Below, in pieces: positions 13,732 to 23,420 of a stretch of DNA of 64,000 nt. The position numbers and the translations under genes are program-made. Position 1 is the stretch's first letter, and every line of letters starts with the position of its first letter. This stretch comes from Fasciola hepatica (Eukaryota > Platyhelminthes > Trematoda > Plagiorchiida > Fasciolidae): NCBI GenBank assembly GCA_948099385.1, contig CANUEZ040000165.1, positions 2,244,501 through 2,308,500 of the forward strand, read 5' to 3'. The notes under the pieces were generated by a model that saw only the letters and a program-made list of their open reading frames with translations, made no database searches and was not told the DNA's origin.

Positions 13732-13866
13732 GCAATGTTTCCAGTGGAAGCCGGAACGATGATTTGCTCTAAATGTTGTGGAAAACCTTTTTCTTCTGAG
13801 CAATTAGTAATTGCCCATTTTATCACATTTCACAAATGCGAAAAGTATTCTAAATTGATTGGATTG
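13732..13866 (+). CDS. Possible exon with one C2H2-like zinc finger
   Basis: The segment runs from an acceptor CTTACAG (ending 13,731) to GTAACT at 13,867, 45 codons, phase 0 at both ends. It encodes a C-x2-C ... H-x4-H pattern: ICSKCCGKPF, then LVIAHFITFH, close to a C2H2 finger with slightly irregular internal spacing. If real it would be one exon of a nucleic-acid-binding or structural zinc protein. No partner finger is seen nearby, and the donor is only moderate. Chance remains possible. Confidence 0.28.
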
Positions 13867-13889
13867 GTAACTTTTAAATATGGATTTTA

Positions 13890-15090
13890 GAAAAGTCAAT
13901 GAACTGTTAGGTTATTTTCCTTTTATCGGACCCATGTTCCCTACACCTCGACCGATCAAAATCTCATTTTATGAGGCACATCAAACAAAGTGTTGTTTAA
14001 AAAGTTGTCTTTTAGAGGTAGGCGAAGAGGCAGCTCTGAAAGACAATGATTACCCAAAAAAGGAAATAACAAATGAAGAATAACGAAGAAGGTAACGAGA
14101 CTATTACATCGCTGATGGGCGTATTTCAGAGGCAAATAAGTTAACGGATGAGTGCGATTAATAATCGGTACCGAAAGAATTTTACATTGCTTCACTACAC
14201 CACGGTGACTTAGGGTGAATCCCATGCTACTTCAAGCAAAACCTGCGATGGAACCGCTCTTCAAACACCGAAAAATGACTGACTAAATGGTGGTCACTCT
14301 TCATCTACCAATGAACCACAATGAAATCACATTGTAATGCTGAGCTCCATCTCGGACGAGGTGAATGCTCATTGATAAAAAAACATGCTTTGCAAAACCT
14401 GCCGGAGGAGTAGGCGAAAGAACACCATTTGCTTCGGACGATGCGCTGTTAGTGACACGTGCGGCAAGTTCGAATAATTGAGTAAGCTTTCAACAATCCG
14501 CTTTTCTATGGTGCAATGTTAGTGCCGAATCGAGCGTGAAACCAAAAGTCAAGTCAAGTCAGTAAGCAATTTTATACACCTGAAAGTTGGTATATTCGTA
14601 CCTTGAAGCTCGTCGGTATTCGAAGGCCCCGCCAGTCTATTTATCGGCGAAAGACTAGAGGTGGATTTACTCGACCTGAAACATGGCATCTTTAGTTGAC
14701 TTTGTGCACCGATGCACTATATAGCCATTCCAGCTGTGCGTAAAATAGAATGAACGCCATAGCTAAGGGAGGAAAGAACTGAAGAAAGTGCTAATCCATT
14801 GGAAAAACCGTCTACTGCGAGAATACCCGATGCGCACCGAAAAGAGATGATCACACTGGGAGAGTTGAGGGATACTGATGAAATCATAGTGCTGGATACC
14901 ACCAATAACTGTCTCATGGGATGAAGATTTTAGTTTTAGAAGGTGTTTAATATAATGACTATTTCGGAGGAATGAGACGGTTTTTGATTCATATAATAAC
15001 AAAGTTGTTATTTCACTTCCTGTCATTAGATGTGCAACAGTATACACCACTTTGGAATGAAGCTGTAAGCAACAAAATGCTGCCGATTGG
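13890..15090. other. Unassigned, nothing recognised
   Basis: A/T-rich sequence without shared repeats or element proteins. A direct AAGTC triplication is present near 14,547-14,560, just before a GTAAGC. Confidence 0.35.
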
Positions 15091-15094
15091 AAAG

Positions 15095-15240
15095 TGAAAG
15101 GTGGTGACACAAATCGAACCCGGGGAGGTCACGGTCCGAACTCCCCGACGATGATCAATTGACCACGGCTGCATTGTCCGGCACGACAAACATCTCAATT
15201 GGTAGATCACTGGACGAGTTTTGTAATCGTGTGCCAAAAC
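15095..15240 (-). repeat. tRNA-like SINE fragment
   Basis: On the minus strand a possible A box (GTGGTCAATTGATC) is followed about 40 nt later by CCGGGTTCGATTTG, a good B box. The flanks do not form an acceptor stem, so it is a tRNA-derived repeat rather than a tRNA gene. No hammerhead core follows it. Confidence 0.4.
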
Positions 15241-15784
15241 GTTTGCCTAAAAATATGTTTCACTCAACAGCTCTAAACAAAATTATGCAGTGAAATTTGC
15301 GAAAACCGTCGCTATTCTTTTGTGCTTTTATGTATAGCTCTGCGATAGGGATAATGGTGCCACTACGCATATTACCTCGAAAATAAACGGGTGGAAAATT
15401 CTACCTTGTTACAAGAAGAAATCAATCTATGAGAGTATACGTAGTCCAAGAAAACGGTTATCACAGGCTTTTTGCTTTGTTTTAAATGATGTTTACATAA
15501 TTTGGCGAACAACTTGAACGGGAGTGAAACAGTACCGTATATATTTGTACAATAATGGTACTCAGATGCAAGGTCTCTTTCTGAAGCTCACCTCTTATTA
15601 CTTCTGAATTAGCTTATGGCAGCATATACAGGGCAAGTAACTAAAGAAGCTCTCCTCACAAAATATCTAAATGCTTTCCAAATTCACAACTGGTGAACAA
15701 TTAAGAGACTTTATCGAACTCAGGTTGAGTTCCTATTCTCACTCACGGTAAAAGAGAGGGCCTTATTAAAGTGGTCCGAATGTC

Positions 15785-15985
15785 AAAATTTGTTGACTTC
15801 GACGGGATTCGAAGCCGCGTATGGTTACCACCCTAGCTTTAGTACCGTTAATGCTCTACTAGCTGACCTACAAGCCATGCCAGGGGGGTTTCGGACCTTT
15901 GCCTGTGGATCGTATAGTTTACCCACCCAAATTACAGTAGCACTTGTCATCAGCCCCAGTGATGTAACTTGTAATTTGAGGGATT
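15785..15985 (-). repeat. tRNA-derived SINE, minus copy of an inverted pair
   Basis: The minus strand reads TTGTAGGTCAGCTAGTAGAG (A-box-like), then TAGGGTGGTAACCATACGCG and GGCTTCGAATCCCG (B box). The same order is present on the plus strand at 16,060-16,250, including the upstream motif GGTAAACTATACG. The two copies are therefore one SINE family inserted head to head about 75 bp apart. Confidence 0.65.
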
Positions 15986-16059
15986 GTATCACAATTTATC
16001 CTTGAATCAACCAGTATCTACTAACTGGGTGCTCGGGCATGTTTGCTTATGGGGTATGA

Positions 16060-16250
16060 TTTGGCAGGTTTGACAAATTCCGGAAATGATCCAAATGTTG
16101 GACGGGCAAACTATACGGTCCATAAACAAACTCCTGAGTCCTTCGTTGTGGCCTCGCAACTCAGCCGGTAGAGCGATCGCGGCACTAAACCGAGGGTGGC
16201 AACCATGCGTGGGTTTGAATCTCACAGGAATCAAAGACTTCTAACATTTG
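16060..16250 (+). repeat. tRNA-derived SINE, plus copy of an inverted pair
   Basis: The sequence contains GGCAAACTATACGGTCC, then an A box in CAACTCAGCCGGTAGAGCG, then GAGGGTGGCAACCATGCG and the B box GGGTTTGAATCTC. The A/B spacing fits a tRNA-like pol III promoter. The 5' and 3' ends do not pair as an acceptor stem, so a functional tRNA is unlikely. It is homologous to the minus copy at 15.8-16.0 kb. Confidence 0.65.
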
Positions 16251-16304
16251 GATCATCCCAAAAAGTTGTCGAATCGGCCAGAGTATGTTTTATGCACGAA
16301 CGAA

Positions 16305-16594
16305 CTTCAGATCTTTTAATTTTCGTTTGATTGACTGTCCTTTTGGACTCCACGTTTCACGGGTAAATCTCAGCTCATCCGACCAATCAGCAGTGGTAAC
16401 ACACACGCCTTCCAGATGGGAGGGCTCGGGTTCAAACCGTGGGTGTGGCTGAGGATATGCACCACTGATGAGCTCTAACAAGAGCGAAACTCGAGTCGGG
16501 TGCCTCCGAGTGCGGGTTGGTTGGATGAGCTGAGGTTTGCGCGTGAAACGTGGAGTCCAAAAGGACAGTCAATCAAACGAGAGCTTCAGATCCT
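16305..16594. repeat. Inverted repeat (about 78-bp arms) enclosing a hammerhead ribozyme
   Basis: The arm at about 16,308-16,388 and the arm at about 16,517-16,594 are reverse complements with few mismatches; both contain the core TTGATTGACTGTCCTTTTGG in one or the other orientation. The roughly 130-nt loop holds a pol III B box (GGGTTCAAACC, about 16,429) and a hammerhead motif. A transcript of this unit would fold into a long hairpin presenting the ribozyme in its loop. Confidence 0.75.
16451..16508 (+). ncRNA. Hammerhead ribozyme, type I, core intact
   Basis: All catalytic elements are present: CTGATGA at 16,465-16,471, stem II GCTCT/AGAGC (five perfect pairs) closed by an AACA loop, GAAA at 16,486-16,489, and the cleavage triplet GTC at 16,495-16,497. 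Stem I pairs GCACC (16,459-16,463) with GGTGC (16,499-16,503), with one A/G mismatch next to the core, and may extend by GAG/CTC beyond a bulge. Stem III is only the self-complementary ACTCGAGT (16,489-16,496). Such minimal stem III hammerheads are known in animal retroelements and work best as dimers. Predicted cleavage falls after 16,497. The upstream B box places it in a SINE. Activity is inferred. Confidence 0.75.
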
Positions 16595-16964
16595 CATTAC
16601 CATTATTAGACAGTCAAAAGACCAGCAATTTTTAACGATTAAGCCAAGCTGCTCCGTTTATTGGCTTTTTAAGTCAGACTGGTTAAAATTTCAGTCGGTC
16701 TTTCGCTGTCATGTAAAAGCCATTACTGATTTCCGATCAATACTTGTCGTCCGAGTCATTCTGTTATAACCAGACTACGTTTGTTGAACCCTGGTTTAGC
16801 CCTTTTATTTATTTTACCAGTTTTCATTTATATATCCGTAGACCTGAGATCCCTTGAGTATCAATGTTCACATAAAAAATTCTTGCCGATAGTATACGGT
16901 TACAACAGAGTCATCGAAATGGGACTGTTTCTTATCGTTAAATATCACATCACAACTTAGTATT

Positions 16965-17180
16965 CCAAGTGATGTGATTTCTGGCCCCTTTCCTGTCGAT
17001 TTCGAAAATGACGACCAGTGATCCAAGGCCGTCTTTTCGTCTTTTCTACTGCGGATGTGATACGGACTTTAGGAGTTGTCGTATAGGCCGAAAGCCTGAA
17101 TTCTGTTTCAAGAATCTCTGCAGCCTTGATGCACATGTATGTTCATTTGATGAACTACACAAGAGTCTTTTCGCGCCCTA
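16965..17180 (+). repeat. Dispersed repeat, copy A (about 215 bp)
   Basis: This stretch aligns along its whole length with the reverse complement of 58,635-58,845: both contain AAGTGATGTGA, TCGATTT.GAAAATGAC, TAGGAGTT and CGTATGTTC-like blocks in the same order with modest gaps. A plus-strand open frame at 17,008-17,382 runs through it, and similar residues (CSLDAHVCS against CCFHALVCS) appear in the other copy, but neither copy extends into a recognisable protein. Family unknown. Confidence 0.6.
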
Positions 17181-18540
17181 CACGCGGAATTTTTCTTCTA
17201 GTTGCCCTTTTATTGTTAGTCACATGGTGATCGAACTCTTTGAATTAGTTGAAAACTACTACTATCATTCTGAGAATTTTCTGGGAAAACTGGACTATGC
17301 TCATCCCCGACTCTTTGTGTGCGAGCATTTTTCTTGTTTCAGCTCATGGAACCTTGGACCTCGCCTAACCCCTCTGTTTTGATAAATGAGAGGTCTTTAG
17401 TTCTGATCAGTATGCACAGCTTGAGTGCCATTCATCCACAAATCATATTCGAAGTATACAGTGTTCTATCAAACATTGAGTAACGTCAAAAATAAGGTCT
17501 TAACGACGAGGGTCGTCGTGACTTTGAAAACCAGTTCGGTGTTTTTGCAATTAGCCCAGGGGTTGGGTCAATAGAATATCGCACACTCAGGAATATTCTC
17601 CGTGATAAATCAGTTTTTCGATTTCAAGCTTCAAATATCTGTATATACTTGCTGTATTATTGGGTTGACACCCCCTGCACCTCATATGAGACCCTGCGTT
17701 GTCTGACTCAACGATTGTCGCATAAAAACGGAGTGAGTTCAATAACTTTTTCGTGCATCATACATGGTTGTATCTCGCGATGTTTTTAATAGAATAAATC
17801 CACGATGCCGTTCATGAACGGTTAGTGATTACTAACGGGCCGTCAGTTATCCAACTTAGAATGAGTAAGATTTATGAAGGATTCTTCACTTCCAGTCACG
17901 AAAACCACATTTCAGAGATGAACTGACAAGCTAAGGTTAGATCAGATTAGATTTCCAAATTTATTTCATTTTGCTTGCCTTGTTTGCTTTCCGAAATTTT
18001 CGGACAAACCAAATACGAAATAAACCGAAGAGATTTTATCTTACAGTAGGTCAAGAATTGTTTAAGAATTCGACCATGATTGAAGATTTGATCGCATCCT
18101 GAGATAGTCAGTGTCGTTACGTAACCAGATAGTCAAATATTCTACGGATCGGTTTCAGTGGGGAGGAGACGGGGATTGGGGGGGGGGGGGTGGTAGCCCA
18201 GAGTAGCGAATATTTCAACGTTGTGGGTGCACACACAAATAAACAGGCTAAACGTATTGGACAAAAGGTCATCCGAGGTCAAACAAGGCCAGCAATCCAC
18301 CGTGAAAAGCAATCACTTTTCACTGCTCAAATTAGTATCCAGGAGACAATGCTCACGGAACACGATGCCGTATCCTGGGCATCCTCCGACCGCGAAATAA
18401 GCTCATTATTTTGAGCGGAATACTCGTTTAAGCCGAATATCAACACTGACTTGAACAAAATCTAAAATTTCACGGATAACTCGATTGTGTAACGTGATAT
18501 TTAAAAATCTTCAACACCGTGCTTATGATAGAAGTCCAAT
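17181..18540. other. Unassigned; poly-G run
   Basis: No element proteins recognised. A run of 13 G lies at 18,178-18,190. The rest is A/T-rich with stops in all frames. Confidence 0.4.
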
Positions 18541-18542
18541 TT

Positions 18543-18602
18543 GGCGAAACAATCGTTTTTCATTAATTCATTCTCAAGCCGTTTACAAATTATATGGGAG
18601 AC
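18543..18602 (+). repeat. Short dispersed repeat, copy A
   Basis: About 58 nt here (CAATCGTTTTTCATTAATTC onward, through TTCTCAAG) matches 25,287-25,345 in the same orientation with few differences. Flanks on both sides do not match, so it is a small shared fragment of an unidentified element. Confidence 0.45.
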
Positions 18603-18843
18603 GCTAAGCAAGAATCATGCGGATAGACATGGAGTAAACACCAATCATGGGTAGGGGTTTGTCAACAGTCACATTGTCCTTGCATTTGATTGGTTTATCT
18701 AACTTACGCACTGTGAGTGACAAGACGACAGATTTACTCGGCCTCGATCGATCCTAGGCCATGGAAGTTGAAGTGCCTGGATCAAACGCTTTTGGGCGCA
18801 AAGGTCGGGGTCAGCTTCCTGATTCCGATTGCCTCGGCTATCG

Positions 18844-19143
18844 CTAGAGTGCGCAACTGCACACCCTTGCACTTGCTTGGGGGGACTCGATTGTGCTGTT
18901 TATCGATCCAGTCTGTCCTTGGCTTAGCCAGCGTGGGTGATGCTCTTTGATCCGAGTGGATAGCTGTCGTGCCGTTCGACCTACATACGATGCGTCACAA
19001 ACACATCTGAAAGAGTACACAACCACTGATGAGGTCAGCATCGGCAGTTTATCCTTGTTCAGAACATGGATCAGAGGAGCACCTCGAAACACACAACGTA
19101 CTGTTGCAGCACTGAACGTGTTTTGAATTTCTCTCCTCAGTCT
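18844..19143 (-). pseudogene. Penelope-like GIY-YIG endonuclease domain
   Basis: In the same frame as the thumb segment after one TGA, the sequence reads VRCVFRGAPLIHVLNKDKL and then VVYSFRCVCDASYVGRTARQ with RIKEHHPRWL. This is the GIY-YIG nuclease pattern of Penelope elements (the VY...YVG pair and the catalytic Arg), with a CVCD in the spacing region typical of this class. The C-terminal glutamate region is not resolved because the frame shifts downstream. Confidence 0.8.
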
Positions 19144-19575
19144 TCAGTTTAAGATTTCACTCACCGTATCACCTTTAAATGGTAAACTAATAAATAGGTC
19201 TTTCTTCTTCACGGTTTCTTCGGTGAGTTTAGGCACTCTTTGAATGATATTTCTTTCAATAAACCGATCCGGAAAACTATTCCCACGTAGAATGTTTCTT
19301 ATATGCATCAGCTCGTTCTCTAGGTTTTCTTCAGAACAAATTTTTCTCGCTCTGAAGGCCAAACATTTCACCAAGTTTCGCTTCTGTTGGATACTAACGA
19401 AACTGTTAAAATTGATACACTGACCGTTCCACGTTTGTTTTCGGTATACCTTTCGCTGGATCCGACCGTCTTCCGCTCTTGTAAGGTTCACGTCGAGGAA
19501 CGGTAGTTGATTATTAACTTCGCGTTCAATTGTAAAGCGTAATGCTTTGTGTGCGTTGTTGAATTCTATTTGCAC
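19144..19575 (-). pseudogene. Penelope-like RT thumb and linker
   Basis: A 143-codon frame with FNNAHKALRFTIEREVNNQL and PFLDVNLTR, the conserved segment just after the palm, then a Lys/Arg-rich linker with NLVKCLAFRARKIC and LRGNSFP. It ends at TGA 19,144-19,146; translation in the same frame would continue directly into the GIY-YIG domain. Confidence 0.8.
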
Positions 19576-19762
19576 GGAATGTAGTTTCAGCTACACAGAA
19601 TATGTCATCCACATATCGATAATAATGTTTGAGACTGGTAATCGTGGACTTCAGCTTAGTTCGCTCTAATTTTGCTAGGAATGCGTCGGCAAGAAGTGGA
19701 CCTAATGGTGATCCCATAGCCACACCCTCTCGTTGTCTGTACAAAGTTCCATGAAATAGGAA
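19526..19762 (-). pseudogene. Penelope-like RT catalytic palm fragment
   Basis: It continues the frame after the TAG at 19,763 and holds motif B (REGVAMGSPLGPLLADAFLA) and the catalytic YVDDIF loop. The two catalytic aspartates are intact. Shortly after YVDD the correct frame is lost around 19,575-19,590 and the thumb continues one frame over. Confidence 0.85.
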
Positions 19763-20881
19763 CTAAATGTTAAATGTGCAACGAAACAAGAGCTCCCGCA
19801 GATCTTCCAGTGGTAGACCGATGTTCATGTTGTTTTCTTTTATGTAATCCACGACGAAATCAGTGGTTTCCAATAATGGTACATTTGTGAACAGGGACTC
19901 GACGTCCAAGAACATGATTTTGTCCTCTATATTGGCATCCTTTATTCGTTCTATGAAATCAAATGTATCCTTAAGGCTATGCAAAGCCATATGTTTTCTT
20001 ATTGGTTCAGGTAGCTCAGATAGCCAACGAGCCACAGTGTGATAGGGTGAATTTGTCATTGATAGTACGGGACGAATCGGTGTTCCAGGTTTATGGATCT
20101 TAGGAAGTCCATACAACCAGGGGATCGTGGATCCTATGGGCCTTAGATGCTCAAGCATTTTGTTCGTGACAAAGCCGTTATCTCTCATTTGTTTCAACGT
20201 AGTGGTTATTTGGCGCTCAGCTAGTTGAGTTGAGTCTTTCTCGCCAGGACTACTACTGAATTTGGTTTCATCGTTCCGAATTGCTTTGAGTTTTTCGATG
20301 TAGTCCCGTTTGTCCATCACCACTATTCCGCTTCCCTTATCAGGTCTGCTCAGTATGATATCTTTGTTATTTGTCAGTTCTTTCAGCGCATCTAAATGTT
20401 CCTTTTTGACTGGTCTTTGAAGTCTGGGTTTAATTTTCCGGTATGAGTGGCAAGCGTTCACTAATGTTGACTTCAGTTCTTCTAAGGCTTCATTAGACGT
20501 TGGTATTAATCCATGAGTCTGGGAGTATAGAGTTTCAAAATGTACTTCATAGTCAAACTTGTCACGCTTTCTGGTGGGGATACAGAACTTAGGACCTAAT
20601 GACAAGGTCTCAATCATGTGATCACTCAAATGCGAGCTAGAACAGTTGTGAACATACCGACTGGGCTGATTCGGGAAAACACACTGAGGAGTCTTGGCTT
20701 CAATCTCTTTCGTCAATTCGTCCTGTTTTTTCTTCGTTCGAGATTCTATGATAGTTCCGGCGTAGCTGAGAAACTTAACTTTCAAGTCTCCATTTATACA
20801 ATCTATGAAATGTTGACGCTGTGAAATATTCTGTTCGTATTCCGAAAGTTTACATTGCAAAGTATCACACTGGTTTAACAC
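19763..20881 (-). pseudogene. Penelope-like RT, N-terminal and finger/palm part
   Basis: A continuous 372-codon frame. It opens with a coiled-coil-like, Lys/Glu/Gln-rich N-terminal region, followed by the Penelope signature DKGSGIVVMDKRDY and the YGLPKIHK box, and reaches the palm motif FLDVESLFTNVP. It stops at TAG 19,763, immediately before the conserved segment leading to REGVAMGSPLG; the frame resumes without shift after the stop. The frame remains open upstream to about 20,970, so the true start is uncertain. RT of this class copies RNA at a nicked target and is related to telomerase RT. Confidence 0.85.
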
Positions 20882-21010
20882 ACAACGACGTAACGTTTTA
20901 CTATTTGGATAGATCCGATTTCGTTGAAGAGATTTCCAATAACGTTTCGGGTATTGATTTCGATCTACACGTGCTTATGCTTGACGCATTTCGAATTGTT
21001 TGAAACATTT

Positions 21011-21720
21011 TGCTACTTTTACAGTGTTGACCTCAAGCGTTGGATGCTATTTGTCTCGGTAGTTGCAAACGTCCGGAGACTACTTGTTTTTGACTGACTA
21101 TGTGGGACTCAGTGAATATGTTCCACCAAGAGAGCAATAATCGTGCTTGAAAAGGAACGGTTACCACCTTGCCCAGTCAGTCCCGGATGGAAGTCTTTGA
21201 GGTTTTTAGGTAGCTGCACTATCGTTTGACTTGGGCCGTTAGCAGCACAGGTGCATTTGAATTAGTGAAAGACCATAAATTGGGTTAAATAAGTTATCGT
21301 TCGTCAGGCATCTGATTGAGTGTAACATCGTTAACTAACGTCTGATCTTGCTGGATTTGAAGGTATTTCTCATTGCAAGAAACGGGACACCACGAACTTA
21401 TCCAGTCAACATGTCGTCTCTGAATGGAAGTCCGACGAAGAGCACAGTGGTACGGAAATGTGTTTCGGTGGCTCCAAGTCCTTTCTCGAAACACCTTCGG
21501 ATTAAAGAGGTCTGGTCATGAAACAAGTACTAACATCAACTTAATCTTATTTGAGTCGTGAGGAGTGTGCCTGAAGGAATAGCCCATTTTTAGAATCTCC
21601 TAGTGGTTCTCCGAGAGTTATTTCGTCAGTTGGTCAGGGTTAACATTCAGAACTAGGACACCTGGTTCCAAGCTTCGATTTTTGATGCAAGTGGTGTGTT
21701 GTTGCACCTGGATGACAAGA
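21011..21720. other. Upstream flank of the Penelope element, unassigned
   Basis: No protein motif. It may include the 5' terminal region of the Penelope element, because a hammerhead-like motif in the same orientation lies just beyond it (21,725-21,790), but I could not find a matching repeat at the other end of the element. Confidence 0.3.
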
Positions 21721-21724
21721 CGAA

Positions 21725-21790
21725 ATTCCCCCGGAAGTACACCACCGGACTCGCGGTTGTTGGTGCTCATCAGGTATGTGTATCCGAGAC
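21725..21790 (-). ncRNA. Hammerhead-like motif, family 2, degenerate
   Basis: The minus strand reads ACACATAC, then CTGATGA (21,773-21,767), then GCACCAACAACCGC, then GAGTCC in place of GAAACC, then GGTGGTGTACTTCCGGGG. The block AACAACCGC-GAAA...-GT-GTGT-TCCGGGGAAAT recurs at 21,842 and 41,950, so this is a second repeat family with a hammerhead layout. The GAAA box is mutated here, so no activity is expected. Confidence 0.5.
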
Positions 21791-21837
21791 TCTTCTGTAC
21801 AATCGTCTATATACTTGAGTACTCCACAATAAGTTCA

Positions 21838-21900
21838 TCAGCTGAAGAGTGACAACAACCGCGAAAGCGGTCGTTTGTCTCCGGGGAAATTTTGTAACAT
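21838..21900 (+). ncRNA. Hammerhead-like motif, family 2, core mostly intact
   Basis: The core boxes are CTGAAGA (21,842-21,848; position 7 of the hammerhead core is variable, so this fits CUGANGA), GAAA at 21,863-21,866 and GTC at 21,870-21,872. The 3' tail GTTTGTCTCCGGGGAAAT matches the family. The stem III palindrome is imperfect (AGCGGT where the family appears to have ACCGGT), stem II is weak and stem I is not clear, so self-cleavage is doubtful. It lies head to head with the minus-strand copy about 50 bp away. Confidence 0.5.
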
Positions 21901-22489
21901 CATTCAGATACAACAACAAACTACTTACTCCGAGTAGTGATATTTTTCCTCCGTTATGGCGGAAAATTTATTCACTGGATATGTCTCCTTGAATTCTCGG
22001 GAAATATGTTCTAAGTTGATTTATTTCTCAATCAATAGACAGTCATTCATATGCTGACAGTACCGATGAAACTGGGCGACCGCGGTGAGCAATGCTTGTG
22101 AATTCAACTTCGCCATGTGGTTCTCGGCAATATCTGATCCCAACTCGGCACTCAGAGCAACTCCATCTTTTTCGCATTATTCAGTATTATCAACTGTATA
22201 TTGAACAATAAAAAACATCGGAGAATCAGCTGTTTCAACTTCTCAAATAGACTTCCTGAGAGTGCCGTTTCTTAGCCAACAAATATGCACATGAATTTCA
22301 ACTTTTTCGTCGGATTTGGAACTGAATATTTTCAAATGCGGCTCGAACTAGTTTACCATAGCAGTGAATATTCAATGGTCTTTCGGTTTTGAATGTGAAT
22401 ATAGTTCAAAATACACAAGTGAGACCAGACCAAGATCTCTAATCGTGTAAGCTGTGTTCATTTTTGTTGTGTACGTCCAGCAAGCTTAG
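21901..22489. other. Unassigned, nothing recognised
   Basis: A/T-rich spacer between the hammerhead-like pair and the truncated RTE copy. No open frame or shared repeat seen. Confidence 0.4.
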
Positions 22490-23420
22490 ACTCATCATCA
22501 TCATCATCATTATCATGCAGCATTGAATAACAAGGACGAGCCCCACTCACCACTACTTTTTACACAATATTGCTCGTAGAAGTAGAAAAAATGAATATAT
22601 AAAGTGCGAACGGATTGAACCTACAGGGGTGGAAAAAGAAAAGAACGCCCTATTAGCCAACCCACGGAATACACAGTCTAACTGTGCAAACACAAACTGA
22701 TCAATCATTCTGATTCGGCGGAAAGTGACAACACCATTGTCACTGTTCACGGTTCGCTGCCTTATCCTTCAGTGTCTCCAGCCAACTGGTAGATGGATCT
22801 TTTGGACCCCAACCACGAAGATTTGTGACACTTACTTTTCCTCATTTCGCTGCCGACTTTCTCATTCCTCGTTGCTAAGTCATTTGTTGACATCCACGTG
22901 GTTTTTTCCACTCCGGAGAAGGAATGGAAAACAGGGCACAGTAAGGTAGACGTGTGTTCGCCATACGTAACACGGACCCCAACCAACGAAGTCTACTAAG
23001 TTGGATACGCTGTGATAGGACATTTTCTGAATTAGTATGCAGCACTCGATTTCTGACCTCAGCGTTGCACACTCGGTTATTCGGTCCAATCTTAGCAACA
23101 CTAGGCAAACGTCGATGATCGAAATCCTTCGCACGCAGACTCCAAGTCTCGTAACTATGCAACAAAACTGAACGCACAGCGACACAGTACACAAGACCAT
23201 CCAACTTCAGTGAAATATCAGATTAGCGCCATGAATGCTGCAGTCCAGCGTACGCCGCTCGAGCCTTGGATATAAGCTTGCTCACTTCTACTACAGCGCT
23301 CCCATCTGACGTCACGCTGCTGTCGAGGTAAGTGAGTCTATCCTCGTGATCTGAACACGCAGCTGAATGTTGCTCAATGGAGTTTGCGTCATTCCTCTTT
23401 GTTACACGAAGTTGTTGTCC
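22490..23420 (-). mobile_element. RTE-like LINE, 5'-truncated copy 3
   Basis: Minus-strand frames give the RT C-terminal third: LTYLDSSVTSDGSAVVEVS, KARAAYAGLQHSWR, VAVRSVLLHSYETWSLRAK, NSENVLSQRIQLSRLRWLG and FSIPSPEWKKPRG, all matching copies 1 and 2. It ends in the family 3' tail of ATG/TGA repeats (plus-strand TCATCATCATCATC at 22,493). Substitutions, deletions and frameshifts are more frequent than in copies 1 and 2, so it is older or from a sister subfamily. The 5' limit near 23,420 is approximate. Confidence 0.85.

Larger units (their letters stand above)
18720..21010 (-). mobile_element. Penelope-like retroelement with GIY-YIG endonuclease
   Basis: Minus-strand frames give the full Penelope order: an N-terminal region, RT with DKGSGIVVMDKRDY, IPWLYGLPKIHKPG, IMFLDVESLFTNVP, REGVAMGSPLGPLLADAFLA and YRYVDDIF (+ strand 19,604-19,615), the thumb region with NNAHKALRFTIE and LPFLDVNLTR, then a GIY-YIG segment VVYSFRCVCDASYVGRT with RIKEH. 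The reading is interrupted by one in-frame TAG (19,763-19,765), one frameshift with possible loss of sequence near 19,575-19,590 just after YVDD, and one in-frame TGA (19,144-19,146). With only three interruptions over about 2 kb it is a fairly young but defective copy. The C-terminus beyond 18,844 shifts frame again. Long terminal direct repeats were not identified. Confidence 0.9.

Noticed and set aside
16142..16230. tRNA gene
   Set aside because: A and B boxes are good, but there is no paired acceptor stem or proper anticodon arm, and a second inverted copy nearby shows it is a SINE.
19020..19035. CTGATGAG on the plus strand inside the Penelope element
   Set aside because: It is antisense to the coding frame, and no GAAA box or pairing stems follow.
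22490..22515. CRISPR-like or short tandem array of TCATCA units
   Set aside because: It is the trinucleotide 3' tail of an RTE LINE; the same tail ends all the other copies.
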